A stretch of 64,000 bases of DNA. It comes from Trema orientale. Its lineage: Eukaryota; Streptophyta; Magnoliopsida; Rosales; Cannabaceae. The stretch spans positions 222,160-286,159 of the forward strand of contig JXTC01000080.1 in NCBI GenBank assembly GCA_002914845.1, in the 5' to 3' direction. The first letter of the stretch is position 1. Every line of letters begins with the position of its first letter. This document shows, piece after piece, positions 13,192 through 24,400 of the stretch. Position numbers and translations under genes: made by a program. The notes under the pieces were generated by a model that was not told the origin of the DNA, searched no databases, and worked only from the letters and a program-made list of their open reading frames with translations.

Positions 13192-14110
13192 GTAAGGGTG
13201 GCAATTCGTATTCAGTATTGTATTCGTGTCGTGTCGAGACACGGGTATAATAGATATATGACAAACACGAACACGACACGTTTATTAAACATATCATAAA
13301 TCCAAACCCATACACGAGTTGTTTCATAAGCGTATTACCGGCGACGCGACACATTTAACACGTTTAAACATGTCGTATTTAGGTTGTGTTTAACCTGTTT
13401 AACATGCTATTTTAACCTATTTTGACATGTTAATCAACCTATTTAACCTATTTTAATTTATTAATTTAACAAGTTAACCTGTCAACTTCAACTCATTTTT
13501 AACATGTTTAAAATGTCAATCAAAATCTCAGGCTGCAAAATATACAAAATAAACCAAGACAATGTCAATAAACTTAAATACTTAAGTTAATAGTCTTAAA
13601 CACATTACACACAACGTAATAATAACAAGACTCATAACCTAGCAGTTTAAAAGATCTCAACACATTACACACCAAAACTTGAAAAATTAAAATAAAACCA
13701 AAGTCCCAATACATAAACACGACTCAACAAGATACATATTTAAGCTTCAACAGAATTTGAACAAGTCGTTGAGGATGGTTCTTAAGTCAAACTCATCTTA
13801 AATATGTCTTGTGTAACTTCATCTAATTCCTCTTCAATATTGTTATCTACATCAAATACTCAACCAAATCAAAGAAAAAAATTAATGTTGTTAATTACAT
13901 ATATAAACTAAATAAAAAGTAGTTATTTTAGAAATAACTTTTTGCTCCACTTAACCAATCTCTCAAGCAAATAATTGCATAGAATGGTATTGGTCAAGCA
14001 CACGCCCCTCTTTTTATGTTTCGAGCTTTGCTTAGAGGCAGAAGCTCATTCTTTACTCTCCTCTTCAGTGGAAACATCTTGAAGGCCATCAAGATCATTA
14101 CAAGATTTTC
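13192..14110 (-). mobile_element. decayed hAT transposon remnant
   Basis: Begins with a hAT-like end, TAAGGGTGGCAATTCG followed by 'cgtgtcgtgtcgag', a common style for plant hAT termini. On the minus strand 13935-13995 reads FYAIICLRDWLSGAKSYF, which resembles the C-terminal 'ALICTRDWL' block of Ac/Tag-like hAT transposases. A further acidic stretch, 'DNNIEEELDEVTQDIF', lies at about 13800-13850. The other terminus and a target duplication were not found. The transposase is fragmentary and certainly not functional. Confidence 0.55.
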
Positions 14111-15163
14111 ACTCATCTACATAAAACACAACCATAAGATTCAAAAAAAAAAAAAAAATTTACTAAAACAAGTATTAAAAGACTTGACAAACATATTAAA
14201 CACATTACATCAATCAGTTTGTATATCCTCTTGCATCTAATAGAAACAATCTCACCACACCACATAGAACATATCATTTGTACATCGACAAAACCACCAA
14301 ATAAAATCTCAGTTGCAACCAATAAAAAATTAAAAGTTATCAACTAGTATATCAAATGTCAAATATCAGTATTGAAAGAATTTTAAACATATGACCCCAA
14401 TCGAATAAAAGACCAATTTTAAGAAAACCAATCTTGACATAAAGATTTAATGTACTGTTGTCTTTTTGCTAATAAAGCTCTCAGGACCTTTAGGATATAA
14501 CTTTCCTTATTTTATTTGGATGGAATGGACGATACAAGGTATAATAATAACATATAACAATCATAGTCCATTAAACTTAATAATGGACAACATTATAAAT
14601 GTACATAGACGTACATATACGAGCAATTTAACTTACTGTTATATAGAAATATGATGGCTTGGCCTAGTAAGAGCTTCTATGTTATTGTACAGAGTACTGC
14701 TAGTTATCACGGACCTGTGATTTTTATGATTCAATTGACTTCTTACTATTGGAGAATGGGCACATCTTTTTAAAATACTGGGGCCAACATTCAGAAGTGA
14801 GAGGTTGACATTAAGCCACATCACTCGGGCGAGCTCATAACTGGTGATAAAAAGTATTTTTGTATTGTACATACAAGATTCAAAATTATTTCTTTTTACT
14901 GTATGTTAAATTGTTGAGTAACGCCGTCAACACAGAGCCTACTAATATAAATACATCTGAGAAGTGTGAAAACCCTAAAATCCAAATATGCAAAGGGCTG
15001 AAGGAGTCGTACCCGTCTCCAAGAGGGGGAACTTTTTATTCTCAGCTGATCCTATTAAAAGTTTGAATCAGACCATATGTGCTATTGAAATTTTTGGTTG
15101 GTTTCGTGATATGTTCTACTTTCTAATTTTCTACTCTTTAAAATTGCGTGAAAGAGGAATGTC
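14111..15163. other. intergenic DNA, no gene seen
   Basis: AT-rich DNA with several short open frames and no domain I recognise. Possibly includes the missing far end of the hAT remnant. Confidence 0.4.
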
Positions 15164-15271
15164 GATATTGAAATGGAAGATCAAATAAGCACTAGTAGAT
15201 CAGTATATCCCGATGTTGATATTGAAATGGAAGATCAGATAAGCACTAGTAGATCAGTACATTCCGAATGA
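15164..15271. repeat. 54-bp tandem duplication
   Basis: Two near-identical 54-bp units start at 15164 and 15218 ('gatattgaaatggaagatca'). The period is 18 codons, and one forward frame reads DIEMEDQISTSRSV twice before a stop. It could be the tail of a lost gene, but no upstream exon can be shown. Confidence 0.8.
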
Positions 15272-15807
15272 CCACCGAATCGTCAGTGAAGAATTTGTCA
15301 AAATTAATTTTATTATTCGATTAAATTGGTAGAGGACTCTCTTTCAAAATTTGTGATTAGTAAGTGCCCCTTCTAAACTGTATATTCTTTTATGTAAAAC
15401 TTTTATATTCTTAATTTTGAGTTGATTTGTTATGGAGTTATGAATCTTTGGTGAGTTATCAAAAGTAATAGAATTTGGAGGTTGAAATGAAATTTTATTA
15501 GTTGAATTTGAAGATAGTTTTTCACATCAGGAGAATTACGAGGAGGATTTTACTGGTTGGAATTTATATTTTCAATTTGAAATTGCAATTTTTAATAATT
15601 GAATTAAAGCTCAAATTTTGCCTACAAATAAGCGATTCCTGGATGCAATGAGAAGACGAATCCAAAGTTTCGGAAAACCCAGTAAATCACTCGCATAACT
15701 ACGAATTCCAAATTATCAACCATTAACTGTATATCCTATGCTCATGCTCGACTGCAAACTCTGCAGTTTCCCTAAGAAATCTTTCCCTCGACTGCGTTTG
15801 GATTCTA

Positions 15808-16446
15808 GGCCTTGTTTGGTACATAGACTAGGATTGAGATTGAGATTATTTATCTTGAATAATAATACATGTCCCAAAATTTGTATCAAATTTTTAATAT
15901 CAACACATGTGACATATAAATTGGCATCATTCAATTGGTGAATATAATTAATTTATTTATGGCAAGTTCTAATACACTAATTGAATAAGGACAACCCATA
16001 TGCCACATGTGTTGGTATTAAAAATTTGGTAACAATCTTGGTACACCTAGTATCATCCATTTATCTTATCCATACCCATGTTTGATGCCAATTTGGGATT
16101 GGGATAAATAATCCACAACCCTAAAATAGTATCATTTGAGTGGGATAATTTATCTAATGAGATTATTAATCCCACACTCAAAAGTAGTGGGATTCACATT
16201 TATTTCAAAATTTTAAACTAGTAGGTTCCACATTATAAATACTTTTTATATTTTTTAATATTTAAATTAATATAAAATAAATCTATTACACATCCCACTA
16301 AAAAGTGGTCTCACATTATAATAATAATCCTAATCCAATCCAATACTACACCAAACATAAAATAGTATTAACTTTATCTAATTCAATTCATTATAATCTA
16401 ATCCAATGCTATAATCCAATCCTAGTCTCATGTACCAAACAAGGCC
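15808..16446. mobile_element. Harbinger/Tourist-type MITE, 639 bp
   Basis: The left end GGCCTTGTTTGGTACATAGA and the reverse complement of the right end GGCCTTGTTTGGTACATGAG are inverted repeats of about 30 bp. The element is flanked by the 3-bp target duplication CTA (15805-15807 and 16447-16449). A 3-bp TNA target and a GGCC start suit the PIF/Harbinger superfamily. No coding capacity. It contains a second MITE. Confidence 0.8.
15866..16054. mobile_element. MITE nested in the Harbinger-type MITE
   Basis: Inverted arms of about 48 bp. The left arm reads 'tgtcccaaaatttgtatca' then 'tttttaatatcaacacatgt'. The reverse complement of the right arm reads 'tgtaccaagattgttacca' then 'tttttaataccaacacatgt'. 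About 90 bp lie between. The exact target duplication is unclear. Confidence 0.7.
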
Positions 16447-16499
16447 CTAGGGTTTAGATACTTGTCAATCTTTTTAATTTGGTTTCACGGACAACTAAC

Positions 16500-17290
16500 G
16501 GAATAACCCACACGGTGTCGATGTCGAGGTTTTATTTTACGGATATTGTCGAAGATATTGTCGATATCGAAGATATTCTAGAAAAATACAGAAATTTGTC
16601 TTAAAACTCAAAATTTAAAAAAAAAAAAAATCTAAAAAATGCTAAAAACAAGTGATATTGTATAATTTTTACTATTATTTATATTTTATAAGATAATAAA
16701 ATATATATATATAGTAGAAAATGACCGAATTTCATTTTATAGAACAATTTTAAAATCTGAATATATATCACACTATTTTATTTAATACATCTCATATAAA
16801 TACTTTACATATTATAACTAGTTTAAAATTATATTGAAAATAAATAAAAATTATTTATAATACTATAGAACAGTTCAAATACATTCAATACGAAAACGAA
16901 TTTTAATGATGTTGAAAGTTATAAGAGAAATTCCTGTTTTGTTCCAAAATTTCTTTCAAGGTCATGAGAGTCTTTGTAAAGATTCCAAAATAATAAATAC
17001 AAATAGTGTAAATATTCTCATTAAATACAAGTAATTTCAAAACTTTGCCAACATATTGTAGAGAGAGAACTATGATTTATTTTTGTATTCTTTACCACCA
17101 TTTTCTATAAAAAATATCTCAATATTAGCTCATTTTTTATCGATATTTTACCGATATCGACATATCTTCGACATTTTACAGATATTTTACATATATACAA
17201 GAAAAAATATCTTTCCACTCCATATCAATATCGAGACTTCGAAATACGGATATTGTCGCGACATTTTAATCCATGCACACGATGATATTC
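16500..17290. repeat. region rich in 'GATATTGTCGA'-type sub-repeats
   Basis: Both sides of this 0.8-kb block carry related words: 'acggatattgtcgaagatattgtcgatatcg' on the left is split over several short copies, and 'cgatattttaccgatatcgacatatcttcg' with 'acggatattgtcgcgaca' stands on the right. Probably a decayed non-autonomous transposon; ends not resolved. Confidence 0.4.
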
Positions 17291-17299
17291 GTGCTTAAT

Positions 17300-18485
17300 T
17301 CCATGTGAATGGGAATCAATTTATACAAGAATATTGTGGGTCCTACCTGCCTTTAAATATTTTCTAAATCATCCGAGATGCTCGTACAGGTATGTTTAAT
17401 TCCACTGCTCCCATTATAGGAGTTCCCCTGATTTTTCTCATTATTTCAAATTTAACACTTTATTATGATTGGTTTCTTCATTTGGAGAACTAAGGTAGGA
17501 GGGCTTACTAACGAAATCAAAGAAAAGGAAGGTAGGCTCAAACGCATTGTCAATATTTGAAATGAACACTGCTTGAGAAATTAATCATACTATTTGGTCT
17601 ACTGGTTCTAATAACGGACGATAACTAGTCAGTTGGGGAAAAAAGAACAATTATATCACCTTATGTGAAAAACTCTTTTTTCAGAAAAATGTACAACTAT
17701 AGCCGTCAGGAATGGTAGGAATAATTGTCCAATTTGTTTGATTCCTGGGAAGTATTGACATACATATTATTTTAATCGACGTAGCATCAATTCATTGGTT
17801 AAACATAAAATAAGACACCAAGCATCAATTCATTGGTTAAACATAAAATAAGACACCAAAATTTAGACATGATTTCAGTTTTCACAAATGCATTATCACC
17901 ATAAAGCATTTCACTAATGCATTATCACTGGCGAATACAATATCGCCATATCCTAATTCTGCTCGGCTAGTATCAAAATTTATCTGAGAGCAAGAGTAAT
18001 TTGAGTTGGATACATTATTCCACAGGGAGAAAAAGAAAAAGTCATATATTTGATATGTTCGATCCCCCGAGAACGAGGTGTAACGATTCCATAAAATTTG
18101 TAACACAAAGAACTCATTATTACATTTCCCCTTGTAAAAATCGGAGAAAACATCTAATACAACACTGTGAACCACAGAAAACCAAGTAGAGAATTAATGA
18201 CGACATATATATACAAAATGAATACTTGGAAAATGACTATGACTAACCTTGTGCTAGAAGACAGCTTGTGGACTTCCTCCGCAACACAACCAAAAGCAAA
18301 CAGAACCATTAAAATTAGCTCTTAGAATCGGAGCAACTCTTCCATTATTCTTCTTGTCGTAAATGTCAAATATAATTAAGAGCATCACCGAGCTGCATTG
18401 CACAGACACAAAAGAATAGTCCAACAGAATGGGGCTATGAGCCTGTGGTGATGCTCTGTGTTTTTCTATGAATAACCATACACTA
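17300..18485. other. intergenic DNA downstream of the CCR4-like gene
   Basis: Contains the 3' flank of the leftward CCR4-like gene and a 38-bp tandem duplication listed separately. No gene seen. Confidence 0.5.
17783..17858. repeat. exact 38-bp tandem duplication
   Basis: The 38-bp unit starting 'agcatcaattcattggtt' stands twice without visible differences (17783-17820 and 17821-17858), so it is a young duplication. Confidence 0.9.
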
Positions 18486-21400
18486 CTAAACATCTGCTCT
18501 GTGATTGGTGTGGTCTTTCACAAATGCCAATTCAGAAGCCAAGGCGATATGGTCACTACCCCATTTCTGCAAAACAGTCAGACGAACATAGATTTAGAAG
18601 CTGTTCTTGAGTATATATACTGAAGTTTGAATGAGATGAATAGAAGGCTGGTACAGAAAAAATTGGACGACAGACCCAACGGTGGTAACTTTCAGGGTGA
18701 TAAAAAGAGGCCAGACTAAGGAGAGAGCCTTTCAGACAACCAATCCATGACGCCTAAAAGATTCATTTATCACTGCCATCGGAACTGAATACTAGAAACT
18801 CAGGTTTATATACAGGCTCAAATATATACATGTGTATATATATATAGGTTGCCAATCCAGCGGTATATTTTTTTTTTCAACCTATGTGTAGGTATTTTTT
18901 TTTCCAACCGTTAGATTATCATCTAATGATGATCCAACGGCTATAATGAGGTGCATGAAAAGACGCGTAGCATTAATGTTTTTTCTCTTACTTTTTAATA
19001 CAAAAAAATGTGTGTGATAAATTTTCATTAGCCAAAATGATACTTATGTATAGGTAAAAAAAAAAAAAAATACCTACTGGATTGGTGCCCATATATATAT
19101 ATTCTAGAAATTAGTAGTGAGAAGTTATTTGATATATTTATTTTCCCATTGGAGCTTTCTTTGTAACTTTAACATTCTAAGCATTATACCTTTGTTGGAA
19201 ATCCTGGAGTTGTTTGCATAACATGTTTTGGTATTGGAGAAAGTACTCTGACAGTCTGCAAACCTTCAGAACGCCTGGATATGAAAACAAGGCATGCTTC
19301 ATTTGACATGTCACCATTTTGTTATTTCAATGCTGAAGAGCATTTAACAGAAAAGTAAACCAGAAAGGGCAGATAAAAAGTATTTACCAAATGTAGTCCA
19401 CTGTCCCCAAGAAACATCTATTGTAACTGGTTACCAAGGGCTCTCCATTTGAGTCTCTAGTCCCCAACCAATCCTGCCAAAATGCAGAAATCAGAATCTT
19501 GAAATTTTATATATTTTAAAAAAATGAACAAAATACAGAAAATGGCTATTAAGATTTACCTCAACTTCTGTATACGTGCTTCTAAGCTTCAAAGGATGTT
19601 CTAAAGAAGTACATCCTGCATTGCCTGTTGCAGTTTCTATTTCCACAGGAGTCCACAGTGAAGGGTCATAAATATTTTTCTCCACATCAAGAGGCTCCGG
19701 ATCCAAATCTGGAGATAAGTCATCCTCAAGCTCATTGTTTGACAAATGCTGTTCTGTGTTGTGACGACCAGAAGTAAAACCTTTAGAAGAATCAGAGTCC
19801 ACTGCACCTGATCTTAGCAATTGACCAGAGTCACAAGAAAAAGCTTCTTCAGTGTCGTGTAATGCAGATAAAAATATACTACTATCTTCGGCTGTATTCC
19901 CTCCTCCAATTATGGTTTCATCTAACACATCCAAAGATAAATTGTCAAGTTTTTCTTGCACCTCAATGCTAGTAGATGAAGATGACAAGGCTTGACTTGT
20001 GCCTGAGAAGCCACACTGCTCGTCACCACATATTTGCTGAGAGTATGAATCTCCGGAGTTCTGTGGAGAAGAGATGTCAAGAGCATAAGAAGAGGAAGTC
20101 TGGCAGTATTCCTCTGCATTGGTTTTGACCTTGGAGGAACAATTTACCTCCGGTAAGGACCGCCAAGAATTATCATCATTCATGCTTTCCTCTTCTGAAT
20201 AATTGTTGGGTTCAGCACTTCTACTAAACAAACCATTGTGTGAATAATCCATTTTCTCGTCATTAAAATTACCTGCTAAAGAATCACCTTCACTGTAAGA
20301 TGTATTTATATCTTCCCTTAAGCCAGTACCTGGATTATCACAAGTTGATCTACTACCTCTATCACAAGGATCATGGACAGAAATCTGTTGAGTTTCTTCT
20401 TTCCCTTCATTATCTACTTTGTCATCCTTTGCATGTTTGGCGGTGGTGCTCGACCTTTCACATGCATTGAGAGCATTACTAGAATGAGACTCAGATATAT
20501 TCTCTACCAAGGGAACATTATCCAGACTTCTATCTAGATTAAACTGCTTCTGCATGTCTAAGGATGATTCATGCATCTTCACAACTTCACTGCCTTGTAC
20601 CACTGATGGAGCTCCAACCAAATTATCACCGGACTTAACGCTGCAATATGTTGGCAAGCCTTCAGTTCAACATTAAGAGGTTATATCCAAAATCCAAACG
20701 TGGTGACTAGAGTAGAAAACCTACTAAGGAACAGGATTATATGTCCTTTGAACGCGAATTTCAGCAGAAGCTTGTCCCGACACCTTATCTCTGTCAAGTT
20801 CTGACAAATCTAACTGCAAAAGAATGATAGTGATCTCATTTGCAATTCACATCCGAACAAATCTTAACTGCGAAAGATTGATGCTATTTCATTTGTAATT
20901 CAGACTGCTTGATCATCAAATCTAGAAGCCGACATAAGTTTACCTTCTGTTCTAAAATATAATTGTATAGTGGACTCTGACACCAGGAAAGAAAAAAAAA
21001 ATGTCAACAGTGGAATAATAGTAGAATTGAACTGGAATATGCAATATGAATCAAAACACTGGATCCAAGACGAAAGCCCGAGTAGAAAAGGTAACCTTTG
21101 GAACACAATTAAAATCTCCACAAAGAACAATTGGAGCATCATTCCAAATTTTTGAAACTGCATGAGCCCTACCAAGGAGTGTCCTAACCTGCTTGAAGAT
21201 ACACATACACATACCGATAAATAAATAGACCTTAAAATTGACCTAAACAGCAGCCCAAGAAGTTTAAGATGCAACTACACCCAATGTAATTATGTTATCA
21301 TATCAAGTTGGAAGGAAAAGGTTTTACAAGAACACAGGTCACCGAGTCTAAAATCAGGCTACTGCAATGTGTCTCAGAGCTATTCAAACAAAGATATGTT

Positions 21401-24400
21401 AAGATACAGTATCAAACACACAAGAGTGTTGATTCACTACATAAATTTTTTAGTGGCAATTTGAACATAAGTAATCCAAATATTTGAAAGAAACTAAGCA
21501 TGCCTATAAACTCCCAAGGGAACACAGTCATCCATGAATTTTCTTTACTATCTACCAGAAAAATTACTATCAGAAAATTAAAAGATGTCTGCGACTAAAC
21601 ATAATATCATGCCAGTGGGAAAAATACTCTAGGGCAATTAATTTAATATGGAAAGTAAGAAAAGTCAATGTTGCTGTACAGTGTGCACTCTTAATAGCAG
21701 CATTAATAGAGGTGAAAGAAGCGGGCGCCCATGAGCAAGCACACGGTGAGGCAGGTGACTGGTCAACATAAAAAGAAGACAATAAACAGTGACACTTTTT
21801 TTTTCTTTTTCCCTTTTGATATCCCAAAAATCCCTCAAACTCAATGTTTTGCGCACTCAAAATTGAACCCTATAGTATTTGGGAGGCAGGAAATTCAAGT
21901 AAATTGTTAGGTTGGTACTCTCATGAGGAATAACCATAGATCACACGCCAACCTGACCCTCCTAAGTCAGTATGTTAGCATATATTAACATCAAGTGAAA
22001 GACGAGTAGTCTAAACTATGCTGTCATTGTCATTCGAACATAATAATACTATCAACAGAGTGAAACCAAATATATAGAAATTGAACTTATATTAAAAAAA
22101 AAAAAAAAAAAAAAACAACAACAACAACAGCAAAGAAACATATTCTAACATTAGCTTAGAGCCATGTGTCAACCTAAAACTAAATACGGCTATCAACCTA
22201 CGATATAACAGCATCTGTCTTGAAGAAAAACCTATAAGAAAGCAATTACCTGGCCAAGCTTAATTTCTCCTCTTTTAGGGTTGTAAAGCACATGAATGTT
22301 ACAAATTACTACTTTATTAGAGCCTGCTGAGCTGCAAATCAGAATAAGTTGACAGCATTACAATCATTCTTCTTGATGGTTTCCTCAAATGGTCAACTCA
22401 ACAATAAGACAAAACTCATAATATGGATTATCTTTCTCCATCCAGTTACTCAACAAAGACTTAAATTCAACGAAAACTAAAACACAAAGGCATGAACCCC
22501 CCCCACCCCCCCCAAAAAAAAAAAAGTGAAAATAATGACATTCTGACAACACTCAAGTGATCGACATCACCATCTTGATAGAAAATTCCCCAATTCTATG
22601 CACCAGTATCTACTGGACAACCCAAAACTTCATTCATCTCTCTCCAATAAGCCAAAGCAAGCACACAGTGTGAGCCAAGCCAATTGCTAAAAACAATTAT
22701 AAGTAAACCCCAGCCCCAAAAATAAATGAAGGCGGAAAAAAAAGAAAAAAAAAAAGAGATACAAAGTTCAATGTGAATGTCTACTGATAAGTGTGTTTTT
22801 CACTTATCTTTTCTATTTATTCGAGCTTAACAATTGTTCGTCTTTGAGATTGTTTTATGTGTTTTGTGGTGTTTTGGTGCTATTTTCAGGTAAGGAGCTA
22901 TCGAGCCAAGCAGATTGCATTTTGGAGCTAAAACAGAGCAAAAATGGGCAAAGTGTAGAAGAAATGGCGCTGCAGCGCAGAAAGCTGAAGCCACAGCGCC
23001 AAATGCCCTGAAAATGGAACAGGAACCAGAGAGTTGGCGATACAGTGCTATCATCTGGCGTCACAGCGCCACTTCAGATGATGATTCGAATGGCGCCGAG
23101 GCACCAAAACATGGAGCCATAGCTCTAATTCCTGGAAAATTGATGCTTAAACATGTGGCACACAATCCGAGGCCGGTTTAGGAGCTCCTTTAAATAGCAT
23201 TTTCTCACACTTTTGAAGGGAAGACGAAAACCCTTGCAACCAAGAGTCATTTGAAGGCTATTTCCAAGGGAGAAATATCAAGAATCAAGGGGAAGATTGA
23301 GCTTCAATAGAGTTTTTATTCTATTTTTCTCCTCTTACTCTTTAATTTCTGTAATTTAATGTTGAACCCTTGTTATTTTTGCTTTGGGTTATTTGAATTG
23401 AATATGAGCTAAACCCATAATCCTAGGGTTATAATTGAAACTTTAATGTAACCTAATTGCTTATTTCTCCTCTTCATTAATGGAATCCATTATTGAGTTG
23501 TTTGTTTTATCTTGCGCCTATTGCTTCTATTTACTTGGCCACTAAATAGATTGTTGAGTGAAATTTCTATAAACTTAGAAAAGGGAGTAGAGATTTGGAG
23601 TTAGTAAAACAACATAAGATTGCTTAATTTGGAGTAAGTTTGCATATAATAGGAATATATCTATGTGACTTGTGCAACGACTTTAAGAACCTAATCTTAA
23701 TAAACTTAGTTCAATTCATATTAGAGGTAATGCGTTCTCTTGTCTAGGTAATTTCATTTCGCACTTGGAAAAGGCTTCTTGGATACCTTAGAGTTCTTGA
23801 TTGACAATTTTAGTGGATTAGTTAATCTAAGAGAGGAATTAACAATTAGATGAGTTAGAGGGTAGATTATAGCCCTAGGTCCCACATTCCATTGACTGTT
23901 TTTAAGTTCAATCACCTTGGTTATTGAGTTTTAATGCTTGCATCTTATTTTATTGTTCATTAACTTTTGAATTGTTCTAGTTATTTTCTTAATTTTATTT
24001 GGATAAATTGGAAACTAGTTTTGGTTAGTTGTTAACGTTTTTAAATCACATTTCTCTGTGGGACGATACTCTTACTCTCTTCTATATTACTTATTGCGAC
24101 CCGTGCTCTTGCGGTGTCCTAAATTAGGCAAACATCTACTATGATGAAACAATTACAAGCTGAATTTATGAAGAATATATGTACAGAAAGCCAGTCGTCC
24201 AAAAGTATCAATTACCTTGTCTGTAAAGGTGCAGCATTTTCATCACAATTTTGAGACAGCAACTGTTAAAAAAGAAAAATAGTACAGTTACGTAACAATA
24301 ATAAATAAAAATGAAAATGAAAACGTAGACTTTTTTCAAATTAACACAAGAAACTTTGGTGATTCAATGCGTTTCAAAGGATGACAAGTGATTACCTCCA

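Noticed and set aside
20900-21274. Minus-strand frame of 124 codons within the CCR4-like gene
   Set aside because: It is out of frame with exons 9 and 10, which lie in this stretch and join in phase with the rest.
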